DNA from: CAKZRD01 sp964549155
GTDB lineage: Archaea > Nanobdellota > Nanobdellia > Pacearchaeales > GW2011-AR1
Assembly: GCA_964549155.1 (NCBI GenBank)
Contig: CAZJUG010000013.1
Coordinates: 1-21,087 of the forward strand
Direction of reading: 5' to 3'
Length of the DNA stretch: 21,087 nt
The first letter of the stretch is position 1. The number at the start of each line of letters is the position of its first letter. The translations under genes were made by a program, and so were the position numbers. This document shows positions 12,454 to 19,976 of the stretch, piece by piece. The notes under the pieces are model-generated. The model saw only the letters and a program-made list of their open reading frames with translations. It ran no database searches and was not told where the DNA came from.

Positions 12454-13594
12454 TATTAGAGCACAACAATTAGCGGAACTCGTTTTGGATTATTCTATCG
12501 GATTAAAAAAGAAAGATAGACTCCTTGTTCAATTTGAACCATCCTATAAATATTATGCAGACATTGTCTCGGATTTAGCTGAAAAGAAAGGAGCACAAGT
12601 AAGATATGACCCTGTTTCTTTCGATTCGAACCATCAAAGGCATTTAATAGAAAGAGCGAATCCTCAAGAGTGGAAATCTGAATTAGAAAGGAGAGTAAGT
12701 TTGGCTAGATGGTGCAATACAAGGGTTTTGGTTTGCACAGCCGAAGCTATTACAAACGCAGATTTCGATAAAGAAGTAATTGGTCCATACAAGAAAGTAC
12801 TCTATCGTCCTGGAAAAAATAATAGTTTTAATGTAAGATGGAATATTGTTGGTTTCCCCTCTAGAGGAAAAGCGAAAGAATCTGGAATGTCTTTTAAGGA
12901 ATATGAAAATTTTGTTTATCGGGTTACATTAGGAAATAATTGGCAAGATATGTCTGGGCAGATGCAAAGAATAAAGAGTGTATTCGATGGGGCTAAGGAA
13001 GTTCGTGTTATTGTTCCAAACTTGACTGATTTATCTTTTAGTTTATATAATAAAAAGGAACCAAGAAAAAAGCTCAGAGCAAGGGGCGGTGAAATTTGTG
13101 ACGGAAAATTGAATATGCCTGATGGGGAGATTTTTTATGGACCTGTTGAACATTCTGTAGAGGGATTTGTTAATTTTCAACACCCTACGAAAAGAGGGGA
13201 CAAAATTCTTGAAGGAATTAGATTAGAGTTACAAAATGGTAGAGTAATAAAATCTTCAGCAAGGACTAACGAAAGAGAATTAAAAGAATATATAGATATT
13301 GCTGATGGAACTGGACGATTCGGAGAGTTTGGGATAGGTTGTAATTATGCTATCCAAAAACCAATACTAGATACACTTTTTGATGAAAAAATCGGTGGGA
13401 CTGTTCATTTTGCATTGGGCAATTCCTGTTCAGAAGATTTATTAAATGGTGGCGGATTGATTCCACGAGGTATTCCTCATTGGGATATTGTTTGTGATTT
13501 AAGAAGAGACGAAAAAGATTTAGCAAATTTCCCTGGTGGAGAAATTTGGGTTGATGGAAAAATTATTCAGGAAAAGGGGGTGTGGAAAATATGA
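12446..13594 (+). CDS. M29-family aminopeptidase (second, divergent copy)
   Basis: This 382-residue paralogue of the upstream enzyme keeps the metal ligands: Glu228 in MPDGEIFYGP, Glu294 in GEFGIG, His321 in VHFALGNS, and His345 and Asp347 in PHWD. The catalytic Tyr expected seven residues after His321 is Cys328 here, in NSCSED, whereas the first copy keeps Tyr320. An insertion (about 328-343, rich in Gly) separates the His pair, so Tyr may be supplied elsewhere or activity altered. GGGAGG at about 12435-12440 is a good ribosome binding site. A heteromer with the first copy is possible since the family dimerises; this is inference. Confidence 0.88.
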   Translation: MADIRAQQLAELVLDYSIGLKKKDRLLVQFEPSYKYYADIVSDLAEKKGAQVRYDPVSFDSNHQRHLIERANPQEWKSELERRVSLARWCNTRVLVCTAEAITNADFDKEVIGPYKKVLYRPGKNNSFNVRWNIVGFPSRGKAKESGMSFKEYENFVYRVTLGNNWQDMSGQMQRIKSVFDGAKEVRVIVPNLTDLSFSLYNKKEPRKKLRARGGEICDGKLNMPDGEIFYGPVEHSVEGFVNFQHPTKRGDKILEGIRLELQNGRVIKSSARTNERELKEYIDIADGTGRFGEFGIGCNYAIQKPILDTLFDEKIGGTVHFALGNSCSEDLLNGGGLIPRGIPHWDIVCDLRRDEKDLANFPGGEIWVDGKIIQEKGVWKI

Positions 13595-13827
13595 GCAGTA
13601 AAAGAACTCGTGAAGATTTAATAAGAGAAAGTGTCTTGAGGGCAAATTCTCTTAGAGATGAAGATCCTCAGAAGTTTCGACAAAGAGCTATTGATTATGT
13701 TCAACAAGTCCAAGAGAGTATTCCAGGAGGATATGATCCTGTTTTATTGGATTGTGAAGTAGGATTAAGAAGAAAGTCTTTACCAGATTGTGTGTCACAA
13801 CCTTTGTACTCTCTCAGAAGAAGGTAG
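13591..13827 (+). CDS. Hypothetical protein, last gene of the M29 operon (78 aa)
   Basis: This small, charged, unrecognised protein has a helix-rich N-terminus (REDLIRESVLRANSLRDED) and a basic end. The start is taken at the ATG at 13591, overlapping the M29 stop as ATGA; a GTG at 13582 is an alternative. A long T-rich stretch follows and probably ends the operon. Confidence 0.6.
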   Translation: MSSKRTREDLIRESVLRANSLRDEDPQKFRQRAIDYVQQVQESIPGGYDPVLLDCEVGLRRKSLPDCVSQPLYSLRRR

Positions 13828-13845
13828 TCATCCGATTCAGGACTG

Positions 13846-13864
13846 ATAATTTTTTTTTATTTTT
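13846..13864 (+). terminator. T-rich terminator of the M29 operon
   Basis: A run of nine or more T with a second T block follows the last operon gene by about 20 bases and precedes the separate promoter of the L15e gene. Confidence 0.55.
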
Positions 13865-13876
13865 AATACAACAATA

Positions 13877-13888
13877 CCTTTAAAAACC
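13877..13888 (+). promoter_or_regulatory. TATA box for the L15e gene
   Basis: CCTTTAAAAACC lies 20-31 bases before the ATG at 13908. Confidence 0.6.
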
Positions 13889-13907
13889 AATTTTTTATAT
13901 CAAATAT

Positions 13908-14477
13908 ATGGGATTAGCAAAATATTTAAGAGAAGCTTGGAAAAAACCAGAAAAAGAAGTTCTCAGATCTAGAATGGTTGAGTGGAGAAAATCTGGAGCG
14001 ATTACTCCTGTTGATAAACCTCTTAGACTTGACCGAGCACATGCTGTTGGATATAAAGCAAAGAAGGGAATCGTTGTTGTCAGAATTAAACTTCTTAGGG
14101 GAGGTCATAAAAGATCAAGACCTAATAAGGGAAGAAGATCAAAGAGATTGCACATTAGATTGAATTTATCTATGAATTATAAGGAGATTGCAGAGCAGAG
14201 AGCTGCAAGAAAATATCCTAATTGTGAAGTTTTGGGTTCTTATTGGATCGGAAAGGATGGGATGCATTATTTCTTTGAGGTTATTCTTGCAGACCGAAAT
14301 GCTCCAACAATCAGAACTGATAAAGAGTTAGGTTATTTGGCTAAGCCTGCAAACAAGAAAAGAGTTTTCAGAGGAAAGACTTCTGCAGGAAGAAAGGCAA
14401 GAGGTTTAAGAAATTCTCCAATAAAGGCTCCAAAGGTAAGACCTAGTTTAAGAGCTAATGGAAGAAGAGGAAACTAA
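13908..14477 (+). CDS. rpl15e: Large-subunit ribosomal protein L15e
   Basis: This 189-residue very basic protein matches eukaryotic/archaeal L15e (eL15) along its length. It starts with a helix (KYLREAWKKP), then EWRKSGAITPVDKPLRLDRA, the GYKAKKGIVVVR strand, the Arg/Lys-rich RNA-binding loop GGHKRSRPNKGRRSKR, and the tail GLRNSPIKAPKVRPS. The usual length is about 190-200 residues, so it looks complete. It binds 23S rRNA in the large subunit. It has its own promoter and appears to be transcribed alone. Confidence 0.96.
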   Translation: MGLAKYLREAWKKPEKEVLRSRMVEWRKSGAITPVDKPLRLDRAHAVGYKAKKGIVVVRIKLLRGGHKRSRPNKGRRSKRLHIRLNLSMNYKEIAEQRAARKYPNCEVLGSYWIGKDGMHYFFEVILADRNAPTIRTDKELGYLAKPANKKRVFRGKTSAGRKARGLRNSPIKAPKVRPSLRANGRRGN

Positions 14478-14494
14478 TTACCCAGTATAACAAT

Positions 14495-14506
14495 TCTTTT
14501 AAACTT
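14495..14506 (+). promoter_or_regulatory. TATA box for the 261-aa gene
   Basis: TCTTTTAAACTT lies 19-30 bases before the ATG at 14525. Confidence 0.5.
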
Positions 14507-14524
14507 CCTTGGGAATATTATTTT

Positions 14525-15310
14525 ATGAAAGAACAAGAATTTTTTGATTCTGTAAGGCCTGCTTTCGTAACGGAACCTTCTGTAAAAATAAGCTCTACTG
14601 CTCTTTATAATGGATGTCCTTGCTGTGACCAGGGAAAAAATGGAGTTCGGCTCTATGATAAGATTTATTCCTCAGAAGGACTTTCTGTTTTTACTGAGCT
14701 TGAATTAATTGATTTTAAGTCTTTAAACTCTATTTCTTATTTTAGAAGAGTTGTTTCTAAGGGGGATTTAGAAATAGAAAGCCGAGAGTATCAAGTAGCA
14801 CTGAGAAAGGATAAAAAAAGATTTACTCGTTCGAAAGGAAAGAAAGAACTTTCATGTTTCTCTATAGATTCATTTTTTCAAGAATTAAAAAAGAATGGCT
14901 GTAATCTGATTTCGATTTATCCAGGTTTAAAAAATGTCCATGATTGTTCTGCAATATTGGTGGATTCTTCAAAAGATATTGAAATGCACACAGCCAATGT
15001 TGTTTCGGCTCATGCACAATACGATCCTTTTTTTGGAACAGGATATAGTCTGGAAGAATTCAATCATCCAAGAGATCAGGATTATGTTAATCTCGCTTTA
15101 ACTGGTGGGGAGATTGTCCAAGAGGCTGAAAATGTTTGGAATCTTTGTCTTAGTGATTCTCGAGGAGATTCTTTTTTGAGGGGAAATATGGAGGGGGATA
15201 GAGTTAGAAAGGTTTTGGGAAGGAATGTAGGGCTTGAAAATGCTTTGCGAGAGATTAATTATCTCAAAGAGACTGGAAGAGAGATTGCAGAAAGACTGAT
15301 GAAAAGCTAG
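14525..15310 (+). CDS. Hypothetical protein (261 aa)
   Basis: I do not recognise this soluble protein. A Cys-rich patch NGCPCCDQG lies near residues 29-37 and might bind a metal, though no clear second pair follows. The central part alternates strands and charged helices, with ISIYPGLKNVHDCSAILVDSS around 134-154. The last 60 residues are a helix-rich tail. It is leaderless from the box at 14495 and is followed 40 bases later by the ValRS gene, which has its own box. The link to translation genes on both sides is positional only. Confidence 0.65.
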   Translation: MKEQEFFDSVRPAFVTEPSVKISSTALYNGCPCCDQGKNGVRLYDKIYSSEGLSVFTELELIDFKSLNSISYFRRVVSKGDLEIESREYQVALRKDKKRFTRSKGKKELSCFSIDSFFQELKKNGCNLISIYPGLKNVHDCSAILVDSSKDIEMHTANVVSAHAQYDPFFGTGYSLEEFNHPRDQDYVNLALTGGEIVQEAENVWNLCLSDSRGDSFLRGNMEGDRVRKVLGRNVGLENALREINYLKETGREIAERLMKS

Positions 15311-15321
15311 TTTTACCAAAC

Positions 15322-15330
15322 TTTTTAAAC
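15322..15330 (+). promoter_or_regulatory. TATA box for the ValRS gene
   Basis: TTTTTAAAC lies 21-29 bases before the ATG at 15351. Confidence 0.55.
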
Positions 15331-15350
15331 ACATTATTTCTAGGTAGTTT

Positions 15351-17708
15351 ATGGTTGATTTGGACTTCAAAAAGATAGAAGAAAAATGGAAAAATTATTG
15401 GGAAGAGAATGGAATATACAAATTTAATCCCAATTCTAAAAAACAGATTTATTCGGTAGATACTCCCCCTCCAACAGTTTCTGGAGAAATGCACATGGGA
15501 CATGCTTGTTCTTATTCACAACAGGATTTTCTTGTGCGATATAAAAGAATGAAAGGTTTTGAGGTTTTTTATCCCTTTGGAACAGATGACAATGGTCTTC
15601 CAACAGAGAGACTTGTAGAAAAAAGAAAGGGAATAAAAGCAAAAGATATGCCTCGAGAAGAGTTTATTCAACTTTGTCTTGATTTTTTGAAAGATGAACT
15701 TCCAAAGTTTATACAAGATTGGAAAAATATTGGTATTAGTTGCGATTTTGACATAAGATATTCTACTATAGATGAAAATTCTAGAAGGACGGCTCAATGG
15801 TCTTTTTTAGATTTATATAAGAAAGGTAAAATCTATAGGAAGGATGCTCCTGCGATGTGGTGTCCAGAATGTAGAACGGGTGTTGCTCAAGTAGAAGTCC
15901 AGGATAAAGAGATTGATTCTACATTCAATGATATAGTTTTTAAGATTGGCGGAAAGGAATTAATAATAGCGACCACTCGTCCAGAATTGCTTCCTGCTTG
16001 TGTTTCTATTTTTTATCATCCCTCTGATGAGAGATATAAAAGTTTGAAGGGAAAATTAGCAAAGGTTCCTCTTTTTGATTTTAAAGTTCCAATTATGGAA
16101 GATGAGAGGGTTAGTCCAGATAAGGGAACTGGAATTGTTATGTGCTGTACTTTTGGAGACCAAACAGATATGGAATGGCAAAAGGCTTACAATTTACCAA
16201 TCAAAATTGCTATTACTGAAGATGGAAAAATGAGTGAGTTGGCAGGGAAGTATGTTGGGATGAAGATAAAAGAAGCCCGAAAAGAAATCTTGAAAGATTT
16301 AAAAGAAAATAATCTTTTGAAGGGTCAAAAACCTATAAAACATTTTGTTAATACTCATGAAAGGTGTGGAACTGAAATTGAATTTGTAAAAAGCAAACAA
16401 TGGTTTGTTAAATATTTAGACATGAAAGAAGATTTATTAAAGTGGGGAAATGAATTAAACTGGACTCCAGATTTTATGAAACATCGTTATGAAAATTGGG
16501 TTAAGGGATTGCAATGGGATTGGTTAATTTCAAACCAAAGGTATTTCGGAGTTTCGTTTCCTGTATGGTATTGTAAAAATTGTGGGGAACCATTGTTTGC
16601 CGAAGAAAAACAACTACCGATTGAACCTACAAAAGATAAACCTGTAAATGCTTGTTCAAAATGTGGTTCAAAAGATTATATTCCTGAAACGGATGTTTTG
16701 AATACTTGGTTTACATCTTCTTTGACTCCGACAATCGCTACAAACCTTGTTGATAAAAAAGTTAGAACTAAATTGTTTCCAATGAACTTAAGACCTCAAG
16801 CTCATGAAATTATTACTTTCTGGTTGTTTAATACCCTCGTCAAGTCGCGAATGCATTATGGTATTAATCCGTGGAAAGATGTCGCAATTTCTGGATTTGT
16901 TACATTGGGTGGGGAGAAGATGTCAAAATCTAAAGGCAATGTTATAAGACCTCAAGAAGTTCTTGAAAAATATGGTGCAGATGCAATAAGGTATTGGGCA
17001 GCATCTTCTAAACTTGGAGAAGATGTAGATTACCAAGAGAAAGATGTTGTAACTGGGAAAAAATTCGTTACTAAAATTTTGAATGCAACTAATTTCGTTT
17101 TTGCAAATTTAGAATATCAGAAGAAAGTTCCTGAACTCTATGAATCTGATAGGCTTTTGTTGAATGAACTTAATAGTGTGATTAAAACTGCTAGTGATTC
17201 TCTTGAGAAGTATAATTATTCTCGTGCAAAGAGTGAAATAGACAATTTTTTCTGGAAAACTCTTTGTGATAACTATCTAGAGATTGTAAAGAAAAGAGTT
17301 TATAATGGAAATGAAGAAGAGAAGAAGTCTGCATTCTATGTTCTCTATAATTCTCTTCTTGCAGTTGTAAAAATGATGGCTCCATTCACTCCATTCATTT
17401 CTGAAGAAATCTATCAAGAATACTTTAGGAAGAATGAAAAGAAAGATTCTGTACATATTGAGAGTTGGCCAGATGTTTTTAGTGTCAAGAATGGGGAGAA
17501 GGATGAAGAGGTTTGGAAAAGACTTTTGGAAATAATTTCTTTGGTTAGACAAAGAAAATCTGAGGAAAAGAAATCAATGAAATCTGAGATTGAATTGACT
17601 ATTTCAAAAGAGGATTCTGTTTTATTGAGTGGTGTTTTAGAAGATTTGAAAGCAGTTACAAATGCTGTGAAAGTTGAAGAAGGAGAATTTGGGATAAAAA
17701 TAATTTAA
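15351..17708 (+). CDS. valS: Valyl-tRNA synthetase
   Basis: This 785-residue class I synthetase charges tRNA-Val with valine. The start reads PPPTVSGEMHMGHA, with HMGH (48-51) as the HIGH motif; the PTVSG context is typical of ValRS rather than IleRS. The CP1 editing domain (about 190-330) carries the ATTRPE motif that hydrolyses mischarged threonine. Zinc-knuckle-like Cys pairs occur at CPEC, CKNC and CSKC. LRPQAHEIITFWLF precedes the catalytic loop KMSKS (523-527). A helical anticodon-binding domain follows, and there is a short C-terminal segment. At 785 residues it is shorter than many archaeal ValRS (about 850-900), mainly at the C-terminus, in keeping with a reduced genome. Confidence 0.96.
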   Translation: MVDLDFKKIEEKWKNYWEENGIYKFNPNSKKQIYSVDTPPPTVSGEMHMGHACSYSQQDFLVRYKRMKGFEVFYPFGTDDNGLPTERLVEKRKGIKAKDMPREEFIQLCLDFLKDELPKFIQDWKNIGISCDFDIRYSTIDENSRRTAQWSFLDLYKKGKIYRKDAPAMWCPECRTGVAQVEVQDKEIDSTFNDIVFKIGGKELIIATTRPELLPACVSIFYHPSDERYKSLKGKLAKVPLFDFKVPIMEDERVSPDKGTGIVMCCTFGDQTDMEWQKAYNLPIKIAITEDGKMSELAGKYVGMKIKEARKEILKDLKENNLLKGQKPIKHFVNTHERCGTEIEFVKSKQWFVKYLDMKEDLLKWGNELNWTPDFMKHRYENWVKGLQWDWLISNQRYFGVSFPVWYCKNCGEPLFAEEKQLPIEPTKDKPVNACSKCGSKDYIPETDVLNTWFTSSLTPTIATNLVDKKVRTKLFPMNLRPQAHEIITFWLFNTLVKSRMHYGINPWKDVAISGFVTLGGEKMSKSKGNVIRPQEVLEKYGADAIRYWAASSKLGEDVDYQEKDVVTGKKFVTKILNATNFVFANLEYQKKVPELYESDRLLLNELNSVIKTASDSLEKYNYSRAKSEIDNFFWKTLCDNYLEIVKKRVYNGNEEEKKSAFYVLYNSLLAVVKMMAPFTPFISEEIYQEYFRKNEKKDSVHIESWPDVFSVKNGEKDEEVWKRLLEIISLVRQRKSEEKKSMKSEIELTISKEDSVLLSGVLEDLKAVTNAVKVEEGEFGIKII

Positions 17709-17732
17709 TCTATATTTTCAAATACACATTTC

Positions 17733-17740
17733 TTTTTAAA
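17733..17740 (+). promoter_or_regulatory. TATA box for the 161-aa gene
   Basis: TTTTTAAA lies 22-29 bases before the ATG at 17762 and overlaps the region of an alternative TTG start (17741), which argues for the ATG. Confidence 0.5.
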
Positions 17741-17761
17741 TTGGATTATCATTTTCTTATT

Positions 17762-18247
17762 ATGAGAAAAATTGGGCGACAAGTTTCTAAAAAAGAATTA
17801 GATGACCGAGATAACTGGATATCTGGGAGATTGATAGATTTTGGGAATAGGAGATTTATTAGAACAGATGAGTTATATACTCCTAAGGATTCTACAACAC
17901 TGGATTGGGAAAATTTAGGAGATTTGGGAAGGAGATTTGGTGGAAATGTTATATTTCCTGGAATTGGAGCATTTGAAGATTTATTAACTCATTTGATTGA
18001 ACCCTTAAGGAAGAAAGGAGAGTTTTGTTGTGATTCATATAGGGAGGGATTTTATTATCTTCTAAAGACATACTATGGGGGAATTCATGCCTATGGGGGA
18101 AGAGAATCAGACCCTCATGGAAGAAGTTGTCCTACTGAAAGAACTTATTATCCTCGAAGACTGGCCGATGCTCAGGGGTACATAAAGCACATTGCTCGGG
18201 CTTATGGTTTTCCAGCCTTAATGGGTGCAAGAGTCGAATTGGACTGA
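17762..18247 (+). CDS. Hypothetical protein (161 aa)
   Basis: I do not recognise this protein. The start is the ATG at 17762, chosen because the TATA box at 17733 would overlap a longer TTG start. The protein is rich in Arg, Gly and Tyr: FGGNVIFPGIGAFEDLLTHL in the middle, then YYLLKTYYGGIHAYGG and DAQGYIKHIARAYGFPAL near the end. No transmembrane segment or signal is seen. It lies between ValRS and aRF1 genes on the same strand with separate promoters. Confidence 0.65.
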   Translation: MRKIGRQVSKKELDDRDNWISGRLIDFGNRRFIRTDELYTPKDSTTLDWENLGDLGRRFGGNVIFPGIGAFEDLLTHLIEPLRKKGEFCCDSYREGFYYLLKTYYGGIHAYGGRESDPHGRSCPTERTYYPRRLADAQGYIKHIARAYGFPALMGARVELD

Positions 18248-18264
18248 TTTTCTTACCTTTCTCA

Positions 18265-18281
18265 ACAGATTTATAAAAGCC
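18265..18281 (+). promoter_or_regulatory. TATA box block ahead of the aRF1 leader
   Basis: ACAGATTTATAAAAGCC sits about 90 bases before the aRF1 ATG, much further than the 20-30 bases usual in this window. It matches the block ahead of the M29 operon (10276-10296) apart from a 2-3 base insertion. Confidence 0.5.
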
Positions 18282-18290
18282 TTTTTTGTT

Positions 18291-18369
18291 GTTAGTTTAT
18301 ACTGAACGGAGTGAACTAAATCAAGGGAAAGGTGATGTATCACGGAAAACCGTTAGGTGGTCATATACA
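18291..18369 (+). promoter_or_regulatory. Structured leader upstream of aRF1
   Basis: Between the likely transcription start and the ATG at 18370, TTAGTT (18292-18297) pairs with AACTAA (18314-18319), GTGAT pairs with ATCAC within 18332-18343, and ACGG (18342-18345) pairs with CCGT (18350-18353) around AAAA. The last two share bases and are alternatives. This could be a leader that controls aRF1 or a separate small RNA. A frame continues upstream to a TTG at 18286 but looks unlike any aRF1. Confidence 0.4.
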
Positions 18370-19464
18370 ATGGATGAAGCACAAAAATACGAACTTGAAG
18401 AAACGATTAGAGAGTTGGAAAACTATCGTGGGAGACATACAGAGTTTATTACTGTTCTAGTTCCTGATGGTTTTAATATTTTTAATGTTATAAAACAAAT
18501 TGAGGATGAGAAGGGAACTGCGACGAATATAAAGTCTAACTCTACAAGGAAGAATGTTATAGATGCTTTGGAGAAGGTTTCTAGGCAATTGAAGACATTG
18601 GGTCAGACTCCTCCTAATGGGGTTGCAGTTTATGCGGGGAATGTTTCAGAAGTTGAGGGGAAGGATGATTTGAGAATTTGGACAATTGTTCCTCCAAAAC
18701 CTTTGAAGATTAGAATGTATCGATGTGACCAGACTTTTATTTTAGATCCTTTAAAGGAGATGGTAGTTACTGATGAAGTTTATGGTTTGATAATTATTGA
18801 AAGGAAGGAAGCTTCTATTGGAATCTTGGAGGGAAAATCTGTTAGACTAATTGAACATTTAACTTCAGGAGTTCCTAGTAAGGTTAGGGCTGGAGGTCAA
18901 TCAGCACAGAGGTATCATAGAATTACTGAGGGATTGGCTAAGGAATTTTTTAGAAGAGTTGCAGATGTTGTGAAGGATTCTTTTTTTGAAATGAAGAATC
19001 TCCGAGGGATTATGGTTGGAGGTCCGATTCCTACAAAAGAAGAATTTTTAGAGACTGGGCAGTTGGTAACTCAGTTGAAAGATAAAGTTATTGCTGTGAA
19101 GGATATTGGAGATACGGGAATTGCAGGGTTAAGAATGCTTGTTCAGTCATGTGAAGATATTTTGGAAGAGCAGGAAGTTACAAAACAAAGGAAAATAATT
19201 GATGAGTTTTTTTCTGCGATAGGTAAGAGTCCTGAAAAAGTTGCTTATGGTGAGGCTGAGGTGGAGCAAAGGTTGAGTGAGGGGTCTGTTGGGAAATTGA
19301 TTCTTTCTAAGTCTTTGCCTAGGGAAAAGATTCGTCATTTTGAAGAGCTTGCTCAACAAACAGGTGTTGAGGTTCATTTAGTTTCTAATGAGACTGCAGA
19401 GGGAGTTCAGTTCGATAATCTTGGAAGTGTTGGTGGAATTTTGAGGTATGCGATACATCAATAG
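18370..19464 (+). CDS. prf1: Peptide chain release factor aRF1
   Basis: This 364-residue protein recognises all three stop codons in the ribosomal A site and triggers release of the finished protein. NIKS at 53-56 and YRCDQTF at 117-123 are the stop-codon-reading motifs of domain 1. GGQ at 175-177 (VRAGGQSAQRYHR) reaches the peptidyl-transferase centre in domain 2, and domain 3 (about 240-364) binds partners such as aRF3-like or ABCE1 factors. Many archaeal aRF1 proteins are about 400-415 residues; the shortfall is mostly in domain 3, including the usual minidomain. The ATG at 18370 matches the family start; an in-frame TTG at 18286 would add 28 unrelated residues. Confidence 0.95.
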   Translation: MDEAQKYELEETIRELENYRGRHTEFITVLVPDGFNIFNVIKQIEDEKGTATNIKSNSTRKNVIDALEKVSRQLKTLGQTPPNGVAVYAGNVSEVEGKDDLRIWTIVPPKPLKIRMYRCDQTFILDPLKEMVVTDEVYGLIIIERKEASIGILEGKSVRLIEHLTSGVPSKVRAGGQSAQRYHRITEGLAKEFFRRVADVVKDSFFEMKNLRGIMVGGPIPTKEEFLETGQLVTQLKDKVIAVKDIGDTGIAGLRMLVQSCEDILEEQEVTKQRKIIDEFFSAIGKSPEKVAYGEAEVEQRLSEGSVGKLILSKSLPREKIRHFEELAQQTGVEVHLVSNETAEGVQFDNLGSVGGILRYAIHQ

Positions 19465-19582
19465 ATTTCCTTAGAGAATTTTCTAGAGTCGTTATCTTGA
19501 AATTGTAATATTCAGGGGTTTTAATTGGTTGAAAGCTCAAAGTATTCTTAAAGATAGTTATACTCAATTAATTCTCATGCTC
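19465..19582. other. Spacer after aRF1 with no gene seen
   Basis: The stretch is AT-rich with a GTTATC/GATAGTTAT-type weak inverted pairing and no start codon followed by a convincing frame. It leads into the left boundary of the inverted-repeat cassette. Confidence 0.4.
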
Positions 19583-19592
19583 CCCTTATTAG

Positions 19593-19647
19593 GAGATTGT
19601 CGCTCGACGATTTAATTATTTTTCTAAAGAAAACTGGGGGGGCTGAC
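19593..19647 (+). repeat. Left inverted repeat of the cassette
   Basis: It comprises GAGATTGTCGC, a 33-base spacer holding the hairpin TTTTCT/AGAAAA, and GGGGGGGCTGAC with seven G at 19636-19642. The G run is rare in this AT-rich window. Confidence 0.6.
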
Positions 19648-19662
19648 ACGACGGACGAAAAG

Positions 19663-19670
19663 CTTATAAC
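19663..19670 (+). promoter_or_regulatory. TATA box for the small membrane protein gene
   Basis: CTTATAAC lies 22-29 bases before the ATG at 19692. Confidence 0.45.
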
Positions 19671-19691
19671 TTTGCTTCCATAAAATAAAAT

Positions 19692-19934
19692 ATGTGCGAA
19701 GACCTAAAAGAGAAAATTGTGGAAATATTATTTGCCATATACAAAATACCTGGGCAATTTGCTATAGCTGGGCTAATTGCACTCTACATCGCTCAAACCT
19801 CTACGGATTTTTTAGCTATATTTATTTTCTATTTTCTTTGTGCTTTTCTATTTATATTGGAAGCGATAGCTCCCTTTCTTGCAGGAGTGGAGATTTACAA
19901 GGAAGCAATCGATTGTTTGAAAAAGAACTCCTAG
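19692..19934 (+). CDS. Small two-helix membrane protein (80 aa)
   Basis: I do not recognise this protein. After a short charged start (MCEDLKEKIVEIL), two hydrophobic segments follow, FAIAGLIALYIAQ (about 23-35) and FLAIFIFYFLCAFLFILEAI (about 40-59), then an acidic/basic tail ending CLKKNS. The size and two-helix layout resemble holin-like or toxin-like small membrane proteins, but many unrelated proteins look the same. It is the first gene inside the inverted-repeat cassette. Confidence 0.6.
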   Translation: MCEDLKEKIVEILFAIYKIPGQFAIAGLIALYIAQTSTDFLAIFIFYFLCAFLFILEAIAPFLAGVEIYKEAIDCLKKNS

Positions 19935-19947
19935 CAACTTAATAAGA

Positions 19948-19955
19948 TTTTTAAA
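19948..19955 (+). promoter_or_regulatory. TATA box for the 259-aa gene
   Basis: TTTTTAAA lies 22-29 bases before the ATG at 19977. Confidence 0.5.
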
Positions 19956-19976
19956 GAATAAAATTATAATTCCTTT

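Noticed and set aside
18286..18369. TTG-initiated 28-residue extension of aRF1
   Set aside because: The added residues do not resemble any aRF1 N-terminus, and a normal ATG at 18370 begins exactly where family similarity begins.
19694..19942. Alternative plus-strand frame overlapping the small membrane protein
   Set aside because: Its translation is rich in Cys, Arg and Ser without pattern, whereas the frame starting at 19692 gives a coherent two-helix membrane protein with a well-placed TATA box.
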